Source of the DNA: Ooceraea biroi | Taxonomy: Eukaryota > Arthropoda > Insecta > Hymenoptera > Formicidae | Direction of reading: 5' to 3' | DNA length: 64,000 bases | NCBI RefSeq assembly: GCF_003672135.1 | Contig: NC_039514.1 | Coordinates: 11,335,787 to 11,399,786 of the forward strand | In this document: positions 50,151 through 61,565 of the stretch, piece by piece | How positions within the stretch are numbered: position 1 is the first letter of the stretch | Layout: every line of letters begins with the position of its first letter | Notes under the pieces: model-generated | Told to the model about the DNA's origin: nothing | What the model saw: only the letters and a program-made list of their open reading frames with translations | The model's database searches: none | Program-made: the position numbers and the translations under genes

Positions 50151-52970
50151 TGCTGCTCGCTTTATAAGATGTCCGTGTTCCTTTCTCAGCTGCCGCCGCA
50201 TGCTCCTCCGTTATTACAAGACCGAACACACGGAAAATGCAGATTTCTGCAATTTCTCGTCCCGCCACGTTTCTCCGCTCGTCGCCCCGCCGAACGCACA
50301 CTCGCACCCTCCACCTCTCCACCCCGCGGACCGTGACGGCAGTAACATTTCCACGGTTAGTGAACTCCGAATTGGTCCTACCGTGCGACCCCTTCACCCC
50401 GGACCGCCGCTTACCCTCGACAAACCCCCTTCGGTCTCGTGCTCGACATTTCCGCGGGAAAATACGGGCTTGTGTCGACCGGCGACGTAACGTAACGTCA
50501 GGTCTCGTGCTGCTCGTTTCGAGATTTCCACGGTGACGAATGAGAGACCTCCCATACCTCGATCTCGTATCTCGTTTTCACTCCTTTCCCGCTCTGCTCG
50601 TCTCTAGTGCTGGTCGTAAGTTCAAGCTCGCTTTGACTCGTCTCCGGGGATGATACCACCGTTTCCTTGGTAATTGCTCTGTACACGGTGATCTATTGCT
50701 TTATTGCTTCCTATATTTTTTAATTTTTATTTGTTTGTTTATTATTACCCTGCGATTTATTGTTTTATTGAGGATCTTCGGGCACCTAGTGTTAATCGTG
50801 TTCGTCACGAATTATCGACTTGTTTTTCTCGATTCGTTGCGTTTTGAATATTCAGGTTTTCTAACATTCATCAGCCTGCTAGAATCAGTTCGGAAGAAGT
50901 GAAATAAATCAAAAATCCCTCGCGGCGATATATATTCCGATGGTGGACGACGTATTGCATTGGCAGAAACGGGCGTTGTAATTTCACGGTTCACCAATTG
51001 TACAATTACCGCGACACGCGGTATTTGTTATGCGCTGTTCGTTTTGTCTAACCACGCGGACGAGAATAGTTGCGGATAATTATACGCAAAGGATACATAA
51101 ATATGCATTTTTACATGCGCGCGACCTTTGGCATGGAGAGCGTCGTCGTTGCGTGATACAAAATAGCCGTCCCCATCTTGCGGTTCACAAAAATAGCGTT
51201 TACCACTGTCGAGAATCACGCTTCGATCGGGCAGCCGTGACCTTTCTGTTCTATATTATGCATCGTTCATTCTCGTCACTTCTGCATCGTGCGCTCCTAT
51301 TTTTACAATCGGGTCTTAACGTTGTTTTAGGAATCGAAGAACTCTTCGGTAAAATCCGCATGTGCGATTCGCCAACGCGCACTTTGCAGTAGAATTTAAT
51401 TATTGCTTTGATATATCACGTCTCGGTAAAAATAATATCAACACATCTACCCTAGTTACATTTCTCAAGTCTTGCGTTCCCGGGATTTTAATAAAACTGT
51501 TGTTCCATGTTGTTCTATATTAATTTAAAAATTAATTTCTCCGCTTGTAAAAAATCTTAAAATGTAATGTGCGATACATAACGGTTATAATCAAAGAATT
51601 GATAATATCAAACAATACGTTTACAACATTCGAGGTACAGAAATACATATTCGTCTCCCGTACATGTTGAGAGACATTTATTATATTGAGAAACAATTCA
51701 CCGTGCTGTCGCGCTTATATTAATAATCGTCAATTAATCTCTCACCGAAGACGAGAGACGTTCCCCGTATGACAGGTCTTCCGGCGATGATTTTTATAGC
51801 CGTATATACGCGGCCGGCCGATGTCGTTACACGCGGCGGTCACGGTATATATTAGAAACTCCCCCTGTGTTTGCACAGTACGCGTGACCATGCCGGAACG
51901 ATACGCGTTTCAACTGTGTCCAACCCCAAAGGCTCGCCCCGTGTTTACTCTAGCCACCCCGGTGGCACCCTCCGGCAAGGGTTGCTCCTCAAACAGAATC
52001 GGTCACCGAGACGCTCACGGGTGGCGCGCCACCCTCCTGGCGCGGAACCCTTCTGGTTCTTCCACTCTGTCAAGACTTCGATCTGCGCGGCGCGCAAAGC
52101 GAAATTTCACGCAGTATTAAATTAACACACGGCGCGCCATGCTGCGAATTCCTAACGTGACTGACTGCGAGTCTGGGGATCGTTCGCGATCGAGGGGGCG
52201 GTTGGGTTCCCCTGAAAGTAGTTGGCACGTTTATCTCGCATGGCCGGGCTCATTTGCAATTTAGGGGATGTGGAAGATACAGATGAGGCGAATCCCGAAC
52301 AAGGGCGTTCAATCACGCAACGGTCTAATTCTGCTATTTGGAAGCAATGCACGTTTGATTGTTAACTCTCAAGTAATAAAATAATCAAAATACAAATAAT
52401 AAAAAAAAGGAACGAGTAATTATTTCTGACGAGAAGTGTAAACGCACGTTATTATATTTCCACAGCACGTGAGTTAATAAAAAGGATTTTCTTAGGGAGC
52501 ATTATCGAAGACGATCTTGAATGTAATCGCGCGAGTTTACGTCGAACTGGTGGTTTCACTGCCAATTTCTGCATCGCGATGTTTGCAAAACTGGTGCTAC
52601 CACATTATCAACGCTCCTTTTCCCTCGGCCGTGTTATCGGTATTCTGATTCTGCGATCGTTCGACTCGCTCGATAGCGATTTTTATCCCGACGTCGCGCG
52701 TAATGAATCCGCATGCGTCCGCACCATGGAGAGATAGTTACCAGTCGCGCGATTTATCCACCATGGCTGCGGCGTAACGAGAACGATTTAGAATCTTTCC
52801 GATGAGATATTCGCGGCGTACGTGTTAATCCGGCCATGAAACGCAGAGCTGTATCGCCAATCTTCATCTGAAAACTTAATCAATATTATTACAGCGTGAT
52901 AAACCAGTCTCGCGCCTCGGTTATTGCGCTCAAAGACAGTTTCGAGCCGAGCTAACAGAGACATTGACGA

Positions 52971-53004
52971 GTCGTCGTCGTCATCGTCCTCGTCGTTGCC
53001 ATCG
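52971..53004. repeat. (GTC)n trinucleotide tract
   Basis: GTCGTCGTCGTCATCGTCCT continuing with CGTCGTTGCCATCGTG. An impure microsatellite. Confidence 0.8.
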
Positions 53005-54364
53005 TGCTCGAAGTATCACGTCGCCGATCGCAGAAGGAAAATGTCGCGCTTCGCCGGCTCATTATATCGCATTAATTGAGTATCGTGGAATTGAATTTCT
53101 CGAGGCGCCTTCATATCGTCTCACGGGTACTTCCCTTAATGCGCGCTGACAGCGATACCGAGGCTTGAGATATATCGACATCATAAATAAGATTTGCCGA
53201 TACTGCTTCGCGTTTCTCCTTAATGTTAAATTTTTATTTACCGCAAAAGAAAGAGAGTAAATTAAAAATTAACGTCTTCAGAAATTATTATTCGAAATTA
53301 AAAGATAAAATAAGTATTTGAATATCTCCTGTTGAAATAGTGAAATACTTGGAAGAGCTCTTTAATCTAAACAATGATTAGAAAACGTGATTAGGAAGAT
53401 ATATGATCGCTTTTCTGCCTGTTCTGACCGGCTGGTCTCACGCTTAGATTTTCTAAGCTAGTAAGCCAAATCAGCAAAATCGAATGCGACCTAATAGATT
53501 ATTTAGTATTTATTTTATACTATTTTCTACGACTAAAATTAATTTTGCTGATTAATAAAATATTGTCTTAGTGACCACAATTATTTCGGGAACTCGCGAA
53601 ATGAGAACGTGCGCATACGCATGATGCGGCCATGTTCACGAACCGCAAGGTGCTTGAACCCGATACCAAAGTGCAAAGCTTTCTTCGCGTACTCGGCATA
53701 CGCTAGCATATTCATTACTCGCCACTTAACCGAGACTTAAACCTCCCGGAGCTTACAGTGGGATCAGCACTATTAGTGTCTCCCTTCTCTCGCTGTTCTT
53801 TTCTTTGTGTCTCTCACTTGGTCTCCCTCTCGCTGCTCATCGACTCTTTCGTCGCCTTGGAACACTCGTGCCTCTCGCGATCTTTGTGGTGTTTGCTTTG
53901 TCTAATCACGAGTGGATTTGTAAGCCGCGAGAAGGCGGAAGTCGGCGAAGTTACGTGGTTCGCAACTTTTACCTTTTCGCGAACGTTCCCTCCTGTTCTC
54001 TCTTGTTCAATCGTCCTATTCGACGAAATAGGCTCACCTTAAGATGGAACAATTGACATCCTTGAAATATTCAGAGATTCGTCGATGTGCAGCACTCTCG
54101 CACATCGGTTTCTTCTTTTGATCGGGAAAGTATCGTGAAATGACTGGATTAAATTATTATTATCAGAAGACAAAGGTTTTTACTTTGTCTCCCAACGTAA
54201 AGTAAAATGTTTCTAAATTAAAAAGTTTCTGTCACACTTACCTTATCTATACCAACGGGATGAACTAACTAGTTTCCCAAAGTTAAACGCGCAACAGCAG
54301 TTGCCGTAGCGGAAGAATGTAGAGCGATGAAATTTAGTTGTAATCCAGTTTCGAGGCAAGTTGT

Positions 54365-54382
54365 AAATTTGTTAACAAATTT
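54365..54382. repeat. 18-bp perfect palindrome AAATTTGTTAACAAATTT
   Basis: The sequence equals its own reverse complement. A half-repeat (TTGTTAGCAAAT) follows directly, so the site is also a short tandem duplication. Perfect palindromes of this length can be dimeric protein sites, but nothing nearby indicates a function. Confidence 0.6.
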
Positions 54383-54822
54383 GTTAGCAAATGCGGTTGG
54401 CGGCTTATAACAGCGTTTACCGCGTAAATATCTACCGTGTGAACATGAGTACTTCTCCGTCGCACGACATGAATACACAATTTTATTTCACGCCGCAATA
54501 AAATAAGATCTCGTAGTCTCTCCGAATTAAAACCACGTAGCCTTTTAAAAAATGTATCTTGTTTTGTACAATAATATATCCGTATTTAGAAAATGCTTTT
54601 AATGACTTTAAAATAATAAATATCATAAAAACGCATTTATATAATCTGAAGTAACAATACATAATCAACAATAAATTTTAATGCACTAATATATCCGGAA
54701 TATACAAAATAATCAAATTTTTATTAAACAAAGAAAAATAATTAAACGGAGTAAAATTCGATCTCCAAAATTCTGAGCAATAAAAGAAACCTTCATATTT
54801 CTTCCTATATATTATCTAAAAA

Positions 54823-54871
54823 CCCTTTCTCTTTCCCTCTCATTCTCTCTCTTTCCCTCTCTTTCTCTCTC
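54823..54871. repeat. Pyrimidine-rich low-complexity tract
   Basis: Repeated CTCTTTCCCTCTC-type units separated by ATTCTC. Confidence 0.8.
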
Positions 54872-56181
54872 AACGGGTAATTTCTCAGGTTGACGAAACG
54901 AACTCTAATATGAATAATGGCAAACGAAAGAATGAGCAAGTGCACAATGATAAAATCGCGGAGCAGACAAAACCGAGGGGAAGCAAAGAGAGCGTATTTA
55001 ATTACCGCGTGGACACTTGAGCATTGGATTATCTTCATTTAATTTATTCGCACGTTCTTTCGCACGAGGGTTTCGATCGAGTTGTGTATCGGGTCTTTGT
55101 ACTACTTGCAATCTTTCGTTTCCGTCACCTTTGATACCTGCATTCGCACGACACTCAAGAGACTCGTACGCGCGCGTTGTAACTGGTATTTCGTTATAAC
55201 ACTAGATCTACCGGGATTTTAACGAAGCCCCAGTTGTAAAATCCTATTGATATTAAGTCTCACCGCGAAGGACTCAAAAGCCGCGATGAAACAGCGTTCA
55301 CGCGACTTAGGGAAGGATAATTCGGCAACTGCGAGTTTTCTCGGGAAAACTCGGCGTCTCTCAAAAGTTTCTCTTAAGATTTCTTCTTTCTGTCAGAATT
55401 ATGTCACAATATTACAGCAGATTCAAACAGGAATATCGATGTGTTTCATTAAAATGAGCAGGCATGGTTTCGGCGACTAAAAGGGTAAGATTCGGTTAAT
55501 CAGATTAGAGTATAATTATCGTGCTACAGAATAGAATCAGCAATCTCCTACGAAAGGTAAAACCTGGCATAATCACTTAGAGGAAAAGCAGCGCCAATTA
55601 GAACTCGGATAAGGTGCTTAGAATAAACTTTCTTCACGGACAATTCGTTCGTCTTGGATTTTCACAAAAGATCAACGTGGAGAGAGCTTACTGCGCGCGC
55701 GCCAAGACTTCAACCACCTTCGGGTGAATCATCCCCAAAGGATACTCGATAAACAGCTGTGACAAACGAGCTGACGTAAAGGAGGCAGAGCATAAACGAG
55801 ACAGGAGCTAACTGATTTTGTGCGTTACCAACTTGTCGAACGAGCTTCGATCGAGGAAAGAGAGCGAGAGGGAGAGAGGAGCGAATAATGAGAAAACGGG
55901 CCGTGAGGGACGTCGGCGACCCCGATATCGTGAATTATGAATCACGTGTCGTAGAATCGTCGTTTTGCATCGCGTGACGCCGACGCACCATTCATCGCAC
56001 ACCGCGGTTCGATCGAAAGATTTTTTAAATTTAATAAAACAAACGATGCGTTAACGGGAAACACAAATGTTTGATTTATATTACTAGCAACACAGGCGCG
56101 CGCTATTTTATTTTTCAATATTAATGTTTTATTTATCAATGTAACCGCACTGACAGCCACTACGACATTCTGACATTCGCA

Positions 56182-56213
56182 ACACGAAGTTCAAGCCACA
56201 CGAAGTTCGAGCC
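56182..56213. repeat. Two tandem 16-bp copies
   Basis: ACACGAAGTTCAAGCC is followed directly by ACACGAAGTTCGAGCC, one base different. Confidence 0.8.
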
Positions 56214-56998
56214 AAGCGAGAGAACCAATCAGCATCGCGGAAAAGAGGCAACAATGATTTCGATTTAATATTTAACACGGCTTTTTTAAGAGTGGATTTT
56301 CTATTATACGATTATATTATTTTTACGTTTTTATTGTTTTCATCTATATTTTCCGTGCACAAAATTCATATGTCATCGCTACGCGCACATTCGCCTCATA
56401 AAACAACAGTCGCTGCAGAACGACTTTTTTCTCTCTTTCTCTCTGTCTGGTTTGTCGATCCGTTTTATTACTCACCCTTAGAATCTCGCAATTATCGCGA
56501 ATACCACCGACGAGCTTTACGGCGTATAAACGAAGCGCCGCGCCCGCAACCCTTTCATTTATTACCCCGTGCATTTGCATGCGAATGTACTCGCCAATGC
56601 GCAAACGAATAAAACTCGAGTTTACTGTTCGATTAGCGGGTAGCCGCGACGCGGCGGGTCCCCGTTGTCCCACAGACGGTGTGACGAGACCTCAACCCAC
56701 GTACCTACGATCTCCAAGCGGATCATGTAAAGATGCTTATTTAAAAGGTATCGACGCGCTAGTTCAAGAATAAACAATGCTGCAAATCGAACGCCAATTA
56801 TTAATTTGTCATAGCCAGAGCAGTGACAAATCGTGCACAGCCTATATCAAATTATGGGCGTCCGAAAATGGCGGAGTGTCTTACGTGATTTTCCCGCGCG
56901 ATTTAGGACAACTTAATTCTTTGCGTGCATTGTTACCACCCATTCCGAGTCGCGAATAAAAAGGAAGAATACACGGAGATGACCTCGTGTAAGAAACT

Positions 56999-57020
56999 GT
57001 CGTCGTCGTCGTCATCGTCG
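56999..57020. repeat. (GTC)n trinucleotide tract
   Basis: Five clean GTC units followed by ATCGTCG. Confidence 0.85.
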
Positions 57021-58199
57021 AGAGTGAACCGCGGGTTGCGCAATTGAGCGGAAGAAGACACGGAGAAGCGGCAAAGAAAAAGCGGTAGGTTCTCCCCCGG
57101 TACACCTGGCAACAAGACATTCCGCCCGGATGTATACCTCCACGGTGTATAACATCAGCAAAACGAAGAGAATCAGCGTCGTGAAGAGGCAGGGGAGCAC
57201 GAGGCGAGGAAAGGGAACGAGGGGAGCAATGAGAGAAAAGTAGCGAAGCGTGCGAAGAGCTAAGAAGAGCATTATGTGCAGCCGAGATGCAGGTTGCAGG
57301 CTCACCTTTGTTTGAACACGCAGTCAGCCCCCTTTCTCTCTTTCTTTCTCTTTCATGCTTTATACGTTTCTTTTCTGATCATATAAGCGCGCTTATGCTC
57401 CGCGAGACGGGTGTGTGCGAGCGCGAACGGTGTTTATGCGCGCTGCGCGCACCCCGAGGGTTACGCGCGCGATTTATGCGTGCGTGCGTGCATGCGACGA
57501 CATTGGTGCGCACGGTGCAATTTATAAGCGCGGCGCGCACACATCTCTGTCTCTCTTGTTGTAGAAGAGCTTTACATCTGAGAAGCGTCTCGCGAGCGAA
57601 AGGTGGGTATCGGCAGGCAGTCTCTTTCCATGTTTTCCTCTCTTTTTCCTTTTTTCGTCCGGACAGAATCTTCACGATTCTGTCGTTTATCGAGTCTCTT
57701 AAATCGAGCAATACGACGGGATATTAACGCTGACGACAGAGATAGAGATTTAAAGTCCGCCACAGTAAGTGCACCACCCGTTTTTTCTTCGTCGCGGATG
57801 CGAATTGCGTTGCTTGCGTAACGCCGTTCTCGAATTAACGCTCATAGGGATTTCTCTCTTAAAAGGAAACACCGTTACAATTGGGTAAATCGACAGCCAG
57901 CGCGGTTGGCAAACCGGAATTTTCTCCCTAAGTAAGACACACGTGCTTGTCGTGGAGAGACGCACGCACGCATGCACGCACACTCAAGAAATTTCGGAAT
58001 GCGTTCGCGAGAACGTGTTTATTCAAGCGCATTACATAAATTTCGCGCGACAAGTGCGAGATTATTAATTGATACGAAACAAGAGCGGGATGGATGTCGG
58101 TATACACGCGTACTGATCGCTCTATCTCGCTCGGGATCGCGGCCAAAGACGGTTCGTCGCGCCGATGCGATTAATTAAATTAATCGACCAGAACTTGGC

Positions 58200-58247
58200 A
58201 GTATATATATATGTGCATATATGTATATATACTATACATATATATAT
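58200..58247. repeat. AT-rich palindromic tract (TA)n
   Basis: GTATATATATATGTGCATAT is followed by its approximate complement and a second TATACATATATATA run. This is a simple TA repeat able to fold back. Confidence 0.8.
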
Positions 58248-59960
58248 TTCTGCGGTGCGCGGACGCGAGATCGTAATTCCGATTTTATTCCCCGTTCGCG
58301 CATTTATCGCACTGTTGCGTTTATTACCTTCGCAACCGGTCAACGAATTCAAATTTAATCTCCCTGATTCAGACATCGATGATCGTCGAGTCGCACTGTC
58401 AAATACACCCATGTAAATCGCGGCAATAAGATTAATATAATGCGGAATTCAACTCGTCACCTCTTTATAACGCACACTCGATACGATCGTCTAGACGGTT
58501 TCTGCTATATTATTAGCTGCACCATAGCTGCAATGTACCCGATTCCCCTACATGTTCGCTATATTTAAGTCCCAACTACTATTTAAATCTTTGCGTAAAA
58601 TAACTGTTTATGCTGTGCTGCGCTACATATACACACTGGCTTATTTGATGATATTACTACAATATCATTCTACTACATTATTATGCGATATACTTTATAT
58701 TTGTCAGTATGCTGCAAAGGCATCTAAACGACTTTATTCTTCCCCACAAGATTTCCGCAATAAAGAAAGAACAGATAACAAAAAATGCTCATATAACAAG
58801 ATAATGACACCAGTAAGAGTTAAGAATAGATTGAAGGTATTCAATCGAGTGTTTTTATTGCATTTCTTGTGACATTGTCACTAGTAAATCACCATCGATA
58901 GTGGACAATTTGTTTATCTGCAGTCACGATTTCAAGTGTATCGGATAAAGTTCTCGACGTAAGAGAGCAAACTCGCTTTTCTATCCGGATATCGCATACA
59001 TGCGTCTCCCGTATAAGAAGTCTACTTTATACTTGATGCCTGTATGGTTGCGTGGCATCAACGTGACAGCCGCAACACGTTTCGAAACGCGTTACGTGAC
59101 ACGAGCCAATCTTGCCACGCGATACGCTTCGCGCTCGGCTCAATCCAATGCGGCCAAGTCGAGAACACTTCAGCTACCGATACCAGGCACTTTGCTTCGT
59201 CATTAGCACCTACGGCAAAAGAGAGAGGAAAGAAAAAAGAGAGAAGGGAAGCCGAATGCCCGGGCGGCGCATCCGGCAATCTTGGACGCCGCTTTCGCGC
59301 CTTAACCGACCGATGCATTTACCGGGTGCATCGTATGCATCTCCGATGCGCTTACGCGATCCGGGTGCACGTAATTGCGCGCATAATTTAAGGGTGCGGC
59401 ACACGGGTGTACATGGCCGCCGGGAAGTGTTGCAGCGAATGCTGCATGAGAATACATTTGCCTCTCGGAAGAAAGAGAAGAGGAGCACAAAAGGAGTTAG
59501 GTATGCGTACGCGAACAAGGACACGCACGACGCAGAGATACGTGCGAAAAGACGTTTAAACGCGGAGTACAGAAGGCAACAAAGAACCTCGAAAGTGAAT
59601 CGGTGATGTGGTAGGAGACGAAGAAAAAGGAAAGCGAGGGTGATACGGTGACGAAGGAGTTAAACGGGGAGGCGAGCACATACATCGCGAGACATCGCAG
59701 GAAAGAGACGGAGGCGACAAAGTGCACCAGGAGGAGAAAATTGTGGTAATGCGAACGGAAGAAAGAGACAGGAGATAACGTGCGAGGAAGGGGAGAAAGA
59801 TGGCGAGGTCGACGGAGAGAAACCGGCACTTTAAGAAAGCCGATCTGTCCATTCATCAGGGAGCGATTAAACTGATAGCTCGCCACCACGCGAGCGTACA
59901 AGACTCGCTCGTTTTTCGATGCCTTCGGCTACAAAATTGTATGCTTTCTTCACTTGCTCG

Positions 59961-59962
<2 letters not shown>

Positions 59963-59997
<35 letters not shown>
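59963..59997. repeat. (CT)n microsatellite
   Basis: An uninterrupted CT run of about 17 units, the longest dinucleotide repeat in the window. Confidence 0.95.
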
Positions 59998-59999
<2 letters not shown>

Positions 60000-61505
60000 T
60001 CTCGATCGTACGTATCGTGCACTCGAGAGTTTTAAATTATTTTCGGAAGGAAAGTGTTCTTTGCGGTAACTTTTGTCGTCGAGCCAGACGACTGAGTTAT
60101 CGCGACTCGCGCGATAATTCGCGCGCGTGAGCGACGCAACGGCGCCGTTGAAGAAGAGAGCGAACGTGAACGCCCGCGTGTCTGATCAATCCTCTCGCAT
60201 TAAAAGAGAAAGAGATGGAAAGAGATGTTGTTTTAATTTAGGAACAATTAAGCCGACGCGATACCGCATGCAAATGCGTCGCGCACATACCCGCTGGATT
60301 AACCTTTTAACTACGCTCGCGTTGTACTCCCAATTTACGGCCGCTTAAACGTCCGATGTTCCTAACAGGGACACGTCTCGTCCCACGAGCTGATTTACTG
60401 AGTCGTGAAACCTGCTACCTTTTACCACACTTTACCTAGATACGACTAGTCATGAAATTGCCGAGGACTAATGGATATTTAATTCGAGACTCAATGGAAA
60501 GTTCAGTTCAAGTTTTAATAAGAGGACGTCTCCAGAAGTGCATCTATTATCAAACATTCTCGGTAAACTCGCAGATACCGTCATCACGCGCTGATTCTAT
60601 AAATGCACTCGAACTGTTTAGACTCGAAGCTCGTAAAGTTTCCCAAGACCTGATGGTACTGCATAACGATGAATCTCGAAGCTATCTTCGAACACGTGCG
60701 TGCGCGTATATAGATATGCGTGTGGCTCTTTTTCCCGTCCTTCCATATTAATCGCATTCTCCTTTTCAATCCGAGCGCGACTAGGCCGAACTAGCTACGG
60801 GCTCTTGACTAGTTGGGATGGCCATGAGCGAGAGAAAGAGATCCGAGTTCCACCGAAGGCCACTTAGGATCAATTAGCGCGAGGCGCACAAGTGGACGAG
60901 ACGAAAAAAGGAGGGAACCCGAGAAAAAGTGAAGGGAGAACGGGGCAACGTAAAACGGGGCCTCGGACCCCCGTGTGCGTGAATGGAGACGTCATCGCTC
61001 GTAGTTTTGATTGGCCGTGCGCGAAGTGCCTTGGAACACGAGACGTTGACGAGTGAAAAGGGACCCTGGACGAGTCGAGGAAGTCTGAACGGAGAAGAAC
61101 CCGTAATAAATACATGGGAGGTGTAATGGAGCGAGAAACCTGATAGCCGAGCCTACCGCGATGGCCGTGGTGTCGCGTGGCAAAGTACTATGATGGAATA
61201 TATTGTACAACTGCCGGACAGTCACAGTCGAGTGCACATTAAATGTCGCGAATTCGCAATTTCGGACGTGAGTTATTCCTGGTTTTTGCCGAATAAACTT
61301 TGCAGTGAAATTGCGGATAAGTTCTTAGTCGACCTAGTTGAGACCGCATAGTGCTCCTTAATTTGTAACAAAGACACATCGAAATCAAGACATGTGGTAT
61401 GGAGAAAGATTAATGGAAGTCAAAGTGATGATGGCGAAGATCATTTGAATTTCCTGCAATCGTAATACTCAAATACTCAATACCATTTTGATAGATTTAT
61501 CCTTC

Positions 61506-61565
61506 ATGGAGATTTATTATCAGAAAAATTAATTTATTGAGATTTATTATAAGAAAATAATTAAT
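61506..61565. repeat. Two tandem copies of an AT-rich unit of about 30 bp
   Basis: GAGATTTATTATCAGAAAAA is repeated as GAGATTTATTATAAGAAAAT with TTAATT between. Confidence 0.65.

Larger units (their letters stand above)
47061..54820. other. AT-rich then mixed block, no supported gene
   Basis: Strongly AT-rich at 47060-50030, with the stem-loop and the MITE at 48722. GC-rich patches lie at 50100-51400 and 51700-53150 with trinucleotide tracts, then AT-rich DNA again with the 18-bp palindrome. The frames at 50035-50536 and 51821-52125 overlap others and look compositional. Confidence 0.6.

Noticed and set aside
50035..50397. Frame with a poly-Val segment resembling a membrane helix
   Set aside because: The Val run is the reverse-strand reading of a (GAC)n microsatellite.
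56224..56232. ACCAATCAG as a CCAAT-box promoter element
   Set aside because: An isolated short motif with no start site or coding exon nearby, expected by chance at this window size.
57287..57727. Leu/Phe/Ser-rich frame looking like a membrane protein
   Set aside because: Hydrophobicity comes from CT-rich low-complexity DNA, and a 110-codon frame lies opposite.
59112..59606. 164-codon + strand frame
   Set aside because: Lys/Arg-rich low complexity from purine-rich DNA, with equally long frames on the opposite strand.
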